16,033 nucleotides of DNA, from assembly GCA_948663505.1 (NCBI GenBank), contig CAPNAQ010000024.1, positions 1-16,033 of the forward strand, read 5' to 3'. How positions within the stretch are numbered: the stretch's first letter is position 1; every line of letters starts with the position of its first letter. The translations under genes and the position numbers were made by a program. This stretch comes from an uncultured Clostridia bacterium. GTDB taxonomy: Bacteria; Bacillota; Clostridia; TANB77; CAG-508. The notes beneath the pieces were generated by a model. That model did not search any database. It was not told where the DNA came from and was given only the letters and a program-made list of their open reading frames with translations. Shown one piece after another: positions 5,630 through 14,000 of this stretch.

Positions 5630-6509
5630 TTTTTTGAATTTTAGAAAAATAAGCGAAACAGAAACAGAACTATATATATATGGAAATATAGAAAAGAAGA
5701 ATCTTATTGATGAATGGTTAGGAACAGGAAATGATAAGACAGATGCATATTCATTAAAAAATGCACTAGAACATGTAGATACTCCAAATTTAACAGTAAG
5801 AATAAATTCTTATGGTGGTTCAGTTTCAGAAGGTCTTGCTATATATAGTTTATTATCTGAATTTAAAGGACATTTAAAAACAATAGTTGATGGATTTGCT
5901 TGTAGTGCTGCAAGCATAATTTTTATGGCAGGAAGTGAAAGAGTAGTGCCTGAAAATGGATTGCTAATGATACATAACGCATGGACAGAAGCAAGAGGAG
6001 ATTCAAATGTTATGAAGAAAACAGCAGAAGATTTAGAAAAAATAACTCAACCAGCTTTAAATATTTATGTACTCAAAACTAATTTATCAGAAGATGAAAT
6101 AAAAGAAAAGATGGATAAAGAGGAATGGATAACTTCAAAAGAAGCTTATGAATGGGGATTTTCTACTACTCAAGAGAGAAAAAATGAAGTTATGCAAGCT
6201 TTAGAAGCAGACTTTGTGTATAAATTAGTAATGAAAAATAAGAAACTTCAAAAAGAAGTTAAAGAATTAAAAGAAAAAGATAATATAGAAGTTGTTCAAG
6301 AAATAGATGAAATTGTAAAAAATGCTTTTGAACAAACATTAAATAATCATGTAAAAAAATTAGAAAATATAATCTTATATGGTAATTCGAAAGAAGAACT
6401 ATTGGATTTATTTGACAAATTAAATAAAAAACAGATTAAAACAGACTCTTGGGAGTCTTTTTTTAATACAAAAAATAAAAAAAGGAAGGTAAAAAATTAT
6501 GAAAATTAA
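5619..6509 (+). CDS. ClpP-type prohead protease with C-terminal scaffold-like domain
   Basis: Residues 1-185 form a ClpP-like (S14) serine protease. The nucleophile is S96 in GFACSAAS, the His is H119 in MIHNAW, and the third position of ClpP (Asp) appears as E168 in KEEWITSKEA, as is common in phage members. From about residue 200 the protein is a Lys/Glu-rich coiled coil ending in SWESFFNTKNKKRK, which resembles a scaffolding domain with a basic C-terminus. It probably guides capsid assembly, then cleaves itself and the capsid delta domain. AAGGAGGTG (5601-5609) selects the ATG at 5619, which overlaps the portal gene. Upstream in-frame ATGs at 5589 and 5595 lack good sites. Confidence 0.9.
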   Translation: MENNFLNFRKISETETELYIYGNIEKKNLIDEWLGTGNDKTDAYSLKNALEHVDTPNLTVRINSYGGSVSEGLAIYSLLSEFKGHLKTIVDGFACSAASIIFMAGSERVVPENGLLMIHNAWTEARGDSNVMKKTAEDLEKITQPALNIYVLKTNLSEDEIKEKMDKEEWITSKEAYEWGFSTTQERKNEVMQALEADFVYKLVMKNKKLQKEVKELKEKDNIEVVQEIDEIVKNAFEQTLNNHVKKLENIILYGNSKEELLDLFDKLNKKQIKTDSWESFFNTKNKKRKVKNYEN

Positions 6510-7680
6510 TGAAACAAAAATGAAACAAGCTCAAGAAGAAGCTTTAAAAATTCTTCAAGAATCAGAAGATAAATCACAAGCTATTGTTGAGGCTATGGAG
6601 AAAATCAATGAAGTTCAATATGAAGAACTAATTTCAGAAATAGTAGAACAATCAAATAAAGCTGAAAGTGATACAGCTTATGCAAAATCTTTAGGATTAA
6701 GAACATTATCTAAAGAAGAAAAAACATTTTATGAAGCATTAAAAAATGACCCTAAACAAGCAATAACAGGAAATCAAATCGATATTATGCCAACATCAAT
6801 TATAGATGTTACATTAGAAGATATTAAAAAAGAAAGTGGAATATTAAGTTATATTAACTTTGCACCAGCAAATGTTAAAAAATGGATAGTAGCATCAAAA
6901 ACAGGAGCATTCTCTTGGACAGAATTAACAGACAAAATAAAAGGAGAAATCAAAGCAAGTTTTGCAGTATTAAATATGGAAGTATCTAAATTAACAGTAT
7001 ATATGATAATACCAAAAGCCATTAGAGATTTAGCATTACCATTTGTTGATAAATATTGTAGAGCTGTATTAAAAGAACAATTAAATGATGGATTAGAATA
7101 TGGAGCATTACAAGGAACAGGATTAAATGAACCTGTAGGAATGTATAAACAAATTGCTAAAACAAATGAAGATGGAACACATCAAGATAAAACGGTTGAT
7201 ACAAGTTTAACATCATTTAAACCAAAAGCTTTAGCAGAAATGAAAAAATATTTAACAAAAAATGGAATGAGAACAATAGATAAATTAATATTAGTTTGTC
7301 ATCCTAACGATGAAGCTGATTATATTGCACCTGCAATTTATGATGATGAAGGAAAATTAGTTGCTTCATATAAAAATTTAGAAGTAAAAACATGTAGCAA
7401 CAACCCACAAGGAAAAGCATTAATATTTATTCCTAAAAAATATACAATGGGTCTAACAGGTTTAGACTTCAAAGAATATGACCAAACTCTAGCATTAGAC
7501 GATGCAGATGTTATTATAGGAAGAGGATACGCAAATGGTAGAGCATCAGATGATAATATTGCATATGTATTTGATGTAACAAAATTAGAAGAATATGTTC
7601 CATCTGTAAAAATTATTGGATCTATTGCAACAACAGTTGATGGTGAAGTTATAACAAAAAATGAAGTACAAGGAGCTTAA
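6499..7680 (+). CDS. Major capsid protein, HK97 fold
   Basis: The 393-residue protein has the HK97-type layout. Residues 1-65 are a charged coiled-coil delta domain, probably removed by the protease, followed by a linker near residue 70 and then the mature shell protein. Recognisable parts are DIMPTSIIDVTLEDI, a β-hinge with SFAVLNMEVSKL, and GTGLNEPVG at 206-214. It builds the icosahedral head. The ribosome binding site AAAGGAAGG (6481-6489) is strong and the gene overlaps the protease gene by 11 nt. The C-terminus ends in VQGA and the stop codon is embedded in a hairpin, a trait shared with the major tail gene. Confidence 0.93.
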   Translation: MKINETKMKQAQEEALKILQESEDKSQAIVEAMEKINEVQYEELISEIVEQSNKAESDTAYAKSLGLRTLSKEEKTFYEALKNDPKQAITGNQIDIMPTSIIDVTLEDIKKESGILSYINFAPANVKKWIVASKTGAFSWTELTDKIKGEIKASFAVLNMEVSKLTVYMIIPKAIRDLALPFVDKYCRAVLKEQLNDGLEYGALQGTGLNEPVGMYKQIAKTNEDGTHQDKTVDTSLTSFKPKALAEMKKYLTKNGMRTIDKLILVCHPNDEADYIAPAIYDDEGKLVASYKNLEVKTCSNNPQGKALIFIPKKYTMGLTGLDFKEYDQTLALDDADVIIGRGYANGRASDDNIAYVFDVTKLEEYVPSVKIIGSIATTVDGEVITKNEVQGA

Positions 7681-7692
7681 AAAATAAGCTCC
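7672..7692 (+). promoter_or_regulatory. Hairpin overlapping capsid stop codon
   Basis: GGAGCTTA (7672-7679) pairs perfectly with TAAGCTCC (7685-7692) around a 5-A loop, giving 8 base pairs that include the TAA stop. No T run follows, so it is probably not a simple terminator. A role in protecting the capsid mRNA 3' end or reducing downstream expression is inferred. Confidence 0.6.
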
Positions 7693-7718
7693 TAAATTAT
7701 ATATAGGAGGAATTAAAA

Positions 7719-7928
7719 ATGGACGAAAAATACAAAGTTGTTCATACTTTTAAAGATTTAGAAGATAACGAACATATATATCTTGAAAATAAAGATATAT
7801 ATCCTCGTAATGGTTTAGAACCAACGAAAAAAAGAATTAAAGAATTATCTTCAACTAAAAATAAAATCGGTAAAATTTTAATAGAAAAAGTAGAAAATAC
7901 AGTTGAAGAAATACAGACTACAGAATAG
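7719..7928 (+). CDS. Small post-capsid phage protein (69 aa)
   Basis: GGAGG (7706-7710) lies 8 nt before the ATG. The core (residues 5-58) reads KVVHTFKDLEDNEHIY, then IYPRNGLEPTKKRIKELSS and NKIGKILIEKV. This is a small protein commonly found right after the capsid gene in Firmicute siphoviruses, from memory. The YKV-F-D opening and GDxYP-like loop suggest a small β-domain followed by a helix; its role in the head is unknown to me, although a decoration or head-completion role would fit its position. The C-terminal dozen residues are acidic and Thr-rich and probably flexible. Confidence 0.72.
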   Translation: MDEKYKVVHTFKDLEDNEHIYLENKDIYPRNGLEPTKKRIKELSSTKNKIGKILIEKVENTVEEIQTTE

Positions 7929-7939
7929 GGGTGTATTGA

Positions 7940-8221
7940 ATGAATGATACACAAATAGAAGATATTTTACGAGAAATAAGAAACGAACAACATCCATTAG
8001 AAGATGATGAAACAATTATAGGTTATATAAAAAAAGGCGAATATGATATTAATGACAGTTCAGGAGCAAAGATTAATTATGAAATTGATTTAAAAGCAAG
8101 AAGTTTATTAATAGATTATGTTTTATATTCTAGATATAAAAGATTATCAGAATTTAGACAATTAAATGCAGGTGAATATGCTGAATTACAAGCAAAATAT
8201 TACAAACCTACCAATATATAA
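7940..8221 (+). CDS. Head-tail connector (gp6/adaptor-like)
   Basis: The 93-residue protein sits where the portal adaptor (HK97 gp6, SPP1 gp15 type) is encoded. It is predicted all-helical: residues 3-15, ETIIGYIKKG, a long helix around DLKARSLLIDYVLYSRY, and a final helix through RQLNAGEYAELQAKYY. The ARxLLIDYVxYxR pattern is typical of this family as I know it. AGGGG (7927-7931) is 8 nt before the ATG. The protein binds under the portal to extend the channel. The 3' end overlaps the next gene by about 44 nt, so the two are probably coupled in translation. Confidence 0.82.
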   Translation: MNDTQIEDILREIRNEQHPLEDDETIIGYIKKGEYDINDSSGAKINYEIDLKARSLLIDYVLYSRYKRLSEFRQLNAGEYAELQAKYYKPTNI

Positions 8222-8552
8222 TGATGGATTTTTTAAACTTTTTGAAATAAGACAAACCAATGATAAATTTCCAATAGAATATTTACATAATGCAGGTAAA
8301 CCTGATATTTGGTTTGAAGAATTATCAATTTCAGACAGATTAAGATTTGATGCCGAAGAAAGAGAAAAGAAAATAACCTATAAATTAAGAATACCACAAA
8401 TGAAAGAAATAGACTCGTTATGTGTTGTAAAAATAGATGATAAATATCACAAAGTTTTCAATAGTTACCATTTTACAAATAAAGAAGGATTTAAACAAAC
8501 AGATTTAACATTAGAATATTATCCACGAGTTAAATTGGAGGAAGAATTATGA
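8178..8552 (+). CDS. Head-tail stopper / head closure protein
   Basis: The 124-residue protein is placed directly after the adaptor and is probably the head closure (stopper) protein of the HK97 gp7 / SPP1 gp16 kind. It shows a β-rich sequence with KITYKLRIPQMKEIDS, VKIDDKYHKVFNSYHF and TDLTLEYYP, which fits a small β-barrel. I chose the ATG at 8178 because the sequence from NYKQNITNLPIYNDGFF on looks family-like and AGGTG precedes it closely; the ATG at 8166 has no site. The start lies inside the previous gene, and the stop TGA overlaps the ATG of the next gene (ATGA at 8549). Confidence 0.78.
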   Translation: MLNYKQNITNLPIYNDGFFKLFEIRQTNDKFPIEYLHNAGKPDIWFEELSISDRLRFDAEEREKKITYKLRIPQMKEIDSLCVVKIDDKYHKVFNSYHFTNKEGFKQTDLTLEYYPRVKLEEEL

Positions 8553-8896
8553 CAAAACAAGAATATATGAACTTATTAGATGAATTAGAAATTCCAATAA
8601 GTGAATCAACACCAAAAGATGATGATATGGAAAAAGATATAAGAATACATTTATGGGAATATAATTGGGAAGATAATATGGCAAGTGGACAAGACTATAA
8701 TACTATAGTCACATATCAAACATCAATAATAGCAAGTAAACCAAGACATCCTAAACTTTTAGAGTTAAAAAAGAAACTAAATGATAAAGGATATTATCCT
8801 TCAATACAACATGAATATATTGCAGAAAACAGAAGAATACATTCATTTTTTTCAATAGATATATTAGAAAATATTGGAGATGAAGAAAATGAGTAA
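8549..8896 (+). CDS. Tail terminator/completion-like protein
   Basis: The 115-residue product contains YNWEDNMASGQDYNTIVTYQ (residues about 33-52), then SKPRHPKLLELKKKLNDKG and IHSFFSIDILENI. I recognise this as the signature of tail completion/terminator proteins that cap the tail tube and join it to the head; it corresponds in place to SPP1 gp17-type proteins. GGAGG (8537-8541) is 7 nt before the ATG, and the ATGA overlap with the preceding gene indicates coupling. In many relatives it comes after the gp10-like gene; here the order is reversed. The C-terminus is acidic. Confidence 0.75.
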   Translation: MTKQEYMNLLDELEIPISESTPKDDDMEKDIRIHLWEYNWEDNMASGQDYNTIVTYQTSIIASKPRHPKLLELKKKLNDKGYYPSIQHEYIAENRRIHSFFSIDILENIGDEENE

Positions 8897-9260
8897 TAAA
8901 ACATATGGATATTCAGGATTTGAAGCTTTATCAGAGATATTAGAAAAATATTCAGATAATGTTGATAATTTTATAGATGTTTTAGAGGTTGGAGCTAAAG
9001 AATTTATAAAAGATTTACTTAAATTACCTAAACCAATTTCTAAAATAAGAAAAACAGGATATACACATTTAATTAATAGTTTTGCATATAGAAAGAAAAA
9101 AGATGAAATTGAAGCAGGATGGGGGAAATACTATGGGCCTATGGTCGAACATGGAACTATAAATATGAATGCAAATCCACATGTTTATCCATTATGGGAT
9201 AAACACAAAGAAAAATATTATAAAACAATGGTTACTAAGTTAGGATTAAAGACTTGGTAA
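8889..9260 (+). CDS. HK97 gp10-like neck/tail protein
   Basis: The 123-residue product contains TGYTHLINSFAYRKKKDEIEA followed by GWGKYYGPMVEHGT and NPHVYPLWDKH, the core of the HK97 gp10 (minor tail/neck) family. A long helix around residues 25-45 (VLEVGAKEFIKDLLKL) is typical. The protein joins the head-tail interface; its exact place varies between phages. The ATG at 8889 is chosen because GGAG (8876-8879) lies 9 nt upstream; the in-frame TTG 8874 and ATG 8880 are less well placed. It overlaps the previous gene by 8 nt. Confidence 0.85.
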   Translation: MSNKTYGYSGFEALSEILEKYSDNVDNFIDVLEVGAKEFIKDLLKLPKPISKIRKTGYTHLINSFAYRKKKDEIEAGWGKYYGPMVEHGTINMNANPHVYPLWDKHKEKYYKTMVTKLGLKTW

Positions 9261-9289
9261 TTTTTTTATTAAGAAAGAAGGTATGTAAA

Positions 9290-9946
9290 ATGTCAATAGA
9301 GAATAAAAGACCAATGATTAAGGAAACAGTAGGAGCATTATATTGTGCTTTTAATACACCAACTGAAAATGGTGAATTTGATATTAAAAATTATGAAGAA
9401 ACAAAAAGAAGAGATGTTGTAAAGCAAATAGGAACTACAGAAAATGCTGAAAGTGCTGTAGTAAGAGCAAGTGGTGGAGATTATGTAACAGCTTCACAGA
9501 CTTCAAGTGTTGAACAATCTGTCGAAGTAGTTGCATTTGATTCAGATGTTCTAGCAAGAATGAGAGGCGACCAAATAGGAAAATATTTAATAAAAAGTGG
9601 AGCTTCTTCTCAAAGACCATATTTCGCATTTGGTAAAGTTGTTAAAAAACTAGGAGGAGTTGTTGAATATGTTTGGTATCCAAAATGTCAATTAGCGGAA
9701 AATACTGATGATATAGCAACATCAGAAGATAGTTTTTCAGAACAAAATGATACATTAACAATAAAAGCTTTATCTTTTGATGATATAGGTACTAAATCAG
9801 TTAGAATTAGTAGTGAAATGCAAAGCTTTCCAAAAGGATTAACAGAGGAAATGTTTTTTGAAAAGCCAATAACAACAGATGAAGAAATTGAAAAATTAAT
9901 AGAAACACCTCAAGAAACAGTAAGTGAAGATATACAAGGGGCTTAG
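9290..9946 (+). CDS. Major tail protein
   Basis: The 218-residue protein occupies the major tail tube position and begins MSIENKRPMIKETVGALYCA. A β-rich body follows, with VEQSVEVVAFDSDVLARMRG, KYLIKSGASSQRPYFAFG, YVWYPKCQLA and DTLTIKALSF, resembling phi13/TP901-type tail tube proteins. It polymerises into the noncontractile tube. The ATG at 9290 follows AAAGAAGG by about 8 nt. An upstream in-frame extension back to 9254 overlaps the gp10-like gene and lacks support. Residues from about 190 form an acidic, Thr-rich tail ending in QGA, and the stop codon is inside a hairpin. Confidence 0.85.
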   Translation: MSIENKRPMIKETVGALYCAFNTPTENGEFDIKNYEETKRRDVVKQIGTTENAESAVVRASGGDYVTASQTSSVEQSVEVVAFDSDVLARMRGDQIGKYLIKSGASSQRPYFAFGKVVKKLGGVVEYVWYPKCQLAENTDDIATSEDSFSEQNDTLTIKALSFDDIGTKSVRISSEMQSFPKGLTEEMFFEKPITTDEEIEKLIETPQETVSEDIQGA

Positions 9947-9957
9947 ATTAGTCCCTT
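9936..9957 (+). promoter_or_regulatory. Hairpin overlapping major tail stop codon
   Basis: AAGGGGC (9936-9942) pairs with GTCCCTT (9951-9957) around TTAGATTA. That gives 7 base pairs, one G-U, with the TAG stop in the loop side of the left arm. Only a few Ts follow. The arrangement matches the hairpin at the capsid stop, including a preceding QGA C-terminus, and probably serves the same mRNA-level purpose. Confidence 0.55.
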
Positions 9958-9983
9958 TAAAAATTAAATAAAGGAGATAGATT

Positions 9984-10322
9984 GTGGAAATAGAATTAAA
10001 AAATGGCGAAAAAATAACTTTAGAAGTTACATCACTTTTTTTAGAATATATTGAAGATTATGAAGGTGGGATAGAGCAATTAAAAAAAGATGCTCAAGGA
10101 GAAAAAGATAAAAATGGATATACAAAAAAGATGTATGCTACTAATCAATTATTGTATGCAATAGTTGCATCTAATTATGATGAACCTTTAACATATAGAC
10201 AAGCGGTGCGACTTGTGAAGTTAGAAGATATAGAGACAATAGTTGAATTTTTGATTAATAATATACCAGTAATAAAAAATACCATGAATTTAGATGTAGA
10301 TAAACACAATTACAGAAAATAA
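9984..10322 (+). CDS. Tail assembly chaperone (gpG-like)
   Basis: The 112-residue protein between the major tail and tape measure genes is probably the tail assembly chaperone that coats the tape measure while the tube forms. The start is GTG at 9984, 7 nt after AAGGAG (9971-9976). It opens with a β-strand (MEIELKNGEKITLEVTSLF) and is then helical, with YATNQLLYAIVASNYDEPLTY and EDIETIVEFLI. Many siphoviruses extend this protein by programmed frameshift. Here the -1 and +1 frames past its end close within about 20 codons and no second chaperone frame is visible before the inserted cassette. The assignment is mainly positional with supportive length and composition. Confidence 0.75.
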   Translation: MEIELKNGEKITLEVTSLFLEYIEDYEGGIEQLKKDAQGEKDKNGYTKKMYATNQLLYAIVASNYDEPLTYRQAVRLVKLEDIETIVEFLINNIPVIKNTMNLDVDKHNYRK

Positions 10323-10348
10323 TAAAAAAATATAATTATTTACAAGTT

Positions 10349-10376
10349 TCGACATCTTTTTTACATGTAATATAGT
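10349..10376 (+). promoter_or_regulatory. Predicted promoter of the moron gene
   Basis: TCGACA (10349-10354) and TATAGT (10371-10376), each five of six consensus positions, are separated by 16 nt. It begins 27 nt after the chaperone stop. Transcription would start near 10383 and give a leader of about 65 nt before the GTG at 10449. Together with the terminator at 10946 this makes the gene independently transcribed. Confidence 0.5.
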
Positions 10377-10448
10377 AAATTAAAATACAAGGTGAATAAT
10401 TTAAGAATTTTTAATTTTTATGTTGCAAAAGGAAGGAAAGGGATTTTT

Positions 10449-10919
10449 GTGATTTGTAAAAAATGTAAAAAAGAATGTTTAGAAAGTGAACTAAAGAATG
10501 GCATATGTCAAGAATGTATAACTAAAAGTAAAAATAGTTTAATTGTACCAATGATTATATCTATTTTTATATCTGTTTTTTTAAGTTTACTTATTATAGG
10601 TATAGTTAATAGTGAGGTAAAACTTTCAGATTTCAAAATAGTATCTTTTAATATGGACACTGAAAAATCTACATATGAATATTCAGATGATGTAGTATCA
10701 TATTCAGGAAAGGGAAAAATTTTATGTAAAAATGAACAAAATGACTATATTATACTAATTGAAGGAACAAATAAGATAAACAATAAAAAAGATTATATTC
10801 CTGTTATTATCCATAATGGAAGCGGTGAATTTTCTACCTATGATTCTAGTTATTCAGGAACAACACAAAAACCTGAATATGAATTTAAAATTATAGGATA
10901 CAGAAGTTTTAAAAAATAA
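10449..10919 (+). CDS. Moron: zinc-ribbon, single-span membrane protein (156 aa)
   Basis: I do not recognise this gene beyond its architecture. Residues 3-23 carry CKKC-KKEC and GICQEC, i.e. C3/C6 and C20/C23 plus C10, a small zinc ribbon. Residues 31-53 are a strongly hydrophobic transmembrane helix (LIVPMIISIFISVFLSLLII). Residues 54-156 are a soluble, Ser/Tyr/Lys-rich β-like domain. By charge the ribbon is probably cytoplasmic and the C-terminal domain outside. There is no lipobox or cleaved signal. I chose GTG 10449, 6 nt after AAAGGG, over an in-frame GTG at 10392. T-ending codons are more frequent than in neighbours. With its own promoter and terminator in the tail operon it fits a lysogenic-conversion or superinfection-exclusion gene; that role is inferred. 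Confidence 0.72.
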   Translation: MICKKCKKECLESELKNGICQECITKSKNSLIVPMIISIFISVFLSLLIIGIVNSEVKLSDFKIVSFNMDTEKSTYEYSDDVVSYSGKGKILCKNEQNDYIILIEGTNKINNKKDYIPVIIHNGSGEFSTYDSSYSGTTQKPEYEFKIIGYRSFKK

Positions 10920-10945
10920 GTAAAATTTAAATAATATGAAATTAC

Positions 10946-10978
10946 AAAAAACACCAAAATTTATTTGGTGTTTTTTTG
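10946..10978 (+). terminator. Intrinsic terminator after the moron
   Basis: AACACCAAA (10950-10958) pairs perfectly with TTTGGTGTT (10964-10972) around a 5-nt loop. Flanking A and T runs lengthen the stem and supply a seven-T tail (10971-10977). It lies 27 nt after the moron stop and 24 nt before the tape measure start, so late transcription must read through it or restart. Confidence 0.88.
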
Positions 10979-11001
10979 TGTGTAAAAAGAGGTGATAAGA
11001 T

Positions 11002-14000
11002 TTGACAAATGATTTAAAAAGAGTTGGTTTGGTATTTACACAAGAAGGAGCTGTAGATTTTAAAAAGACTTTACAAGAAGTAAATCTTGAATTAAATAAG
11101 AATTATAATCAATTTAAACAAGTTCAAGCTCAATGGGACAATTCAACAAAAAGTACAGAAAAATTAAGAGCAGAACAAGAATATTTAAAAAATGCTTATG
11201 CAATTCAAACAGACAAAATAAATACTTTAAAAATGCAATTAAGTGATTTAGAAAATGCAGAAAATAAAAATACAACAGCAATTAAGAAAAAAAGAAATGA
11301 ATTAACAACTGCAGAGACAAAATTAGAAACATATAATAGAAAAATAAAAGAAATAGAAAATCAATTAAATAATACTGGGAAAAGAATTATAGAATTTGGA
11401 TCTAAAATAGGAGAGATTGGAAAAAAGATAGAAAGTGCAGGCAAAAAAGTGTCTGCTTTTTCTATTGCTACAACAACAGCATTAGTAGCTTGTGCAAAAA
11501 ATGCAATTGATTTTGAAGATGCATTTACTGGGGTAGAAAAGACTGTTGATGGAACAGAAGAACAAATGTCGAAACTAAAACAGGGAATTAGAGATATGGC
11601 TAAGGAGATACCTTCTACAACAACAGAGATAAGTGCAGTAGCAGAAGCAGCAGGACAATTAGGCATAAAAACAGAAAATATATTAGATTTTTCTAAAGCG
11701 ATGATAGATTTAGGAAATTCTACAAATTTAACTGCAGAAGAAGCCGCTTCACAATTAGCTAAATTTGCTAATATTATGCAAATGTCACAAGGAGATTTTG
11801 ATAAACTGGGTTCTACAATTGTTGATTTAGGGAACCATTTTGCAACAACAGAAGCAGATATTGTTGATATGGCTATGAGATTAGCAGGAGCAGGAAAACA
11901 AGTTGGATTATCTGAAGCACAAGTTTTAGGTTTAGCAACAGCTTTAAGTTCAGTTGGTATAGAAGCAGAGATGGGAGGATCTGCAATTTCAAAAGCCATG
12001 GTAAAAATGCAAAATGCAGTTGAACAAGGAGGAATTAAATTAGATACTGTATTAAAAAAGACAGGAATGACATTAAGAGATTTAGAGCTTATGGCAGCAA
12101 ATGACTCTATGGGGTTTAAAGAAATGGCTCAAAGTATTGGAATGACAAGTACAGAAGTTAAACAATTAATAACAGCAGGCACAAATTTAGAAGATTTTGC
12201 AAGAATTTCAGGAATGACAACACAACAATTTAAAAAGGCATGGAAAGAAGATGCAGCAGGGGCTTTATCAGCATTTATTAAAGGACTTGGAGAAGCAGAA
12301 AACAAAGGAGAAAGTGCAATAACAATGTTATCTGAAATGGGTTTGACAGAAGTTAGATTAAGAGATTCTTTATTAAGGGCTGCAAATGCAGGAAGTTTAT
12401 TTAATGATACAATAGAAACAGGAACAAAGGCATGGGAAGATAATACAGCTTTAACAAATGAAGCTAATAAAAGATATGACACATTAAAAAGTCAAATTCA
12501 AATTGCTATACAAAAAATACAAGACATAGCAATTTCTATTGGTGAAAAATTAATGCCATCAATTCAAAAAATATTAGATGGTTTTAGTGAATGGATTAAA
12601 AAGTTTGAAAGTTTATCTGATGAACAGGTAGATATGATAGTAAATATAGGTTTGATTATTTCAGCAATAGGACCATTAATAACTATTTTTGGGAAATTAA
12701 CTTCAACAGTAAGAACAGTAACCAAAGGAATAGGAACAATTGTCCAAGCAATAGGCGTTATGAATGGTACAGTAACAACATCATCGACAGCCGTTAATGC
12801 TTTGGCTTCTATTATGACATCTTTAAGCAATCCAACAACATTAGCAATAACAGCGATAGGGCTTTTAACAACTGCTACAATGGCATATTATATAGCAACT
12901 GAAAAGGAAAAAGTTTCATTAGGTGGGTTAAGAGATGAAGTCAATAAACAAAGAGAAAGCTGGAATAATCTACAGGAAGCAAGGAATAAGAATTTAAGTA
13001 ATTCTGTATATGAAATTGAAAATTGCGAAAGATTAATAAAAGAATTAGCAAAAATAACAGATGAAAATGGAAAAGTAAAAGAAGGATATAAGGAAAGAGC
13101 ACAAGTAATATTAAATGATTTAAATAATGCATTGGGAACAGAATATAAACTAAATGGAAATATTATTGATAGTTATCAAAATTTAAAAGACAATATAGAA
13201 AAAGTTATATCAGCCAAAAAAGCAGAAGCTATTTTAAATGCATATCAAGAAGAATATGCAGAAGCTATAAAAAAACAAGCAGAAGCAACAGAAACTTTAA
13301 TAGGATTAAAACAAAAATTAACAGAAGCTAGTGAAAAGATGGCAAGTGGAACAGCACTAGAAAGATCAGAAGCTAAACAACAATATGAAAGTATAGCAAG
13401 AGAAATTGGAGAACAAACAGAATTAATAGGAGAATATGGAAAAACAATTACAGAATATGAAAACTTGCAAGTTGCTAGTTTAGAAGGAAATTCTGAAAAA
13501 ATAGAAACAGCTACAAATAATTTAACCGCTTCATATAAAAGAGTAAAACAGGAAACAGAAAGTAGCATTTCAGAACAAATAAATATTCAAGCAACATATG
13601 TAGAATATTTAAAGGACAGTTTAAAAGAAGCAGAACAAACAAATAACGAATATCAAAAGAAAATATTAAATACACAATTAGAAACTAATAAACAAAAATT
13701 AGCAGATTTAGTAGATAACTTAGTTCAAGAAACAAATGCAATACAAAATCTAACACCTGAACAAATAGAGGCTTGGAAAAAGTTAGCTCAACAAAGTTAT
13801 TCGGAATATGACGAGGCATTATCAAAAGTTTCAGAAAAAACAAAACATGAAATAGAAAAATCAACAGGAATAGTAGCGACAAATGCAACATTACCTGATG
13901 CAAGTGAATTTAAAGCTTCTCATACATCAATGATATTTAGTGAAAATTTAACACTAGCAGACATAACTCAAGCAGAATTAAATAAATCAACAGATATAGT

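Noticed and set aside
10274..10280. Slippery heptamer A AAA AAT in the tail chaperone as a programmed -1 frameshift site.
   Set aside because: The -1 frame meets a TAA within 8 codons, so no gpGT-like extension could result.
10318..10341. A/T-only inverted repeat after the tail chaperone as a terminator.
   Set aside because: The stem has only A-U pairs, a large loop and no T run; such pairings are frequent by chance here.
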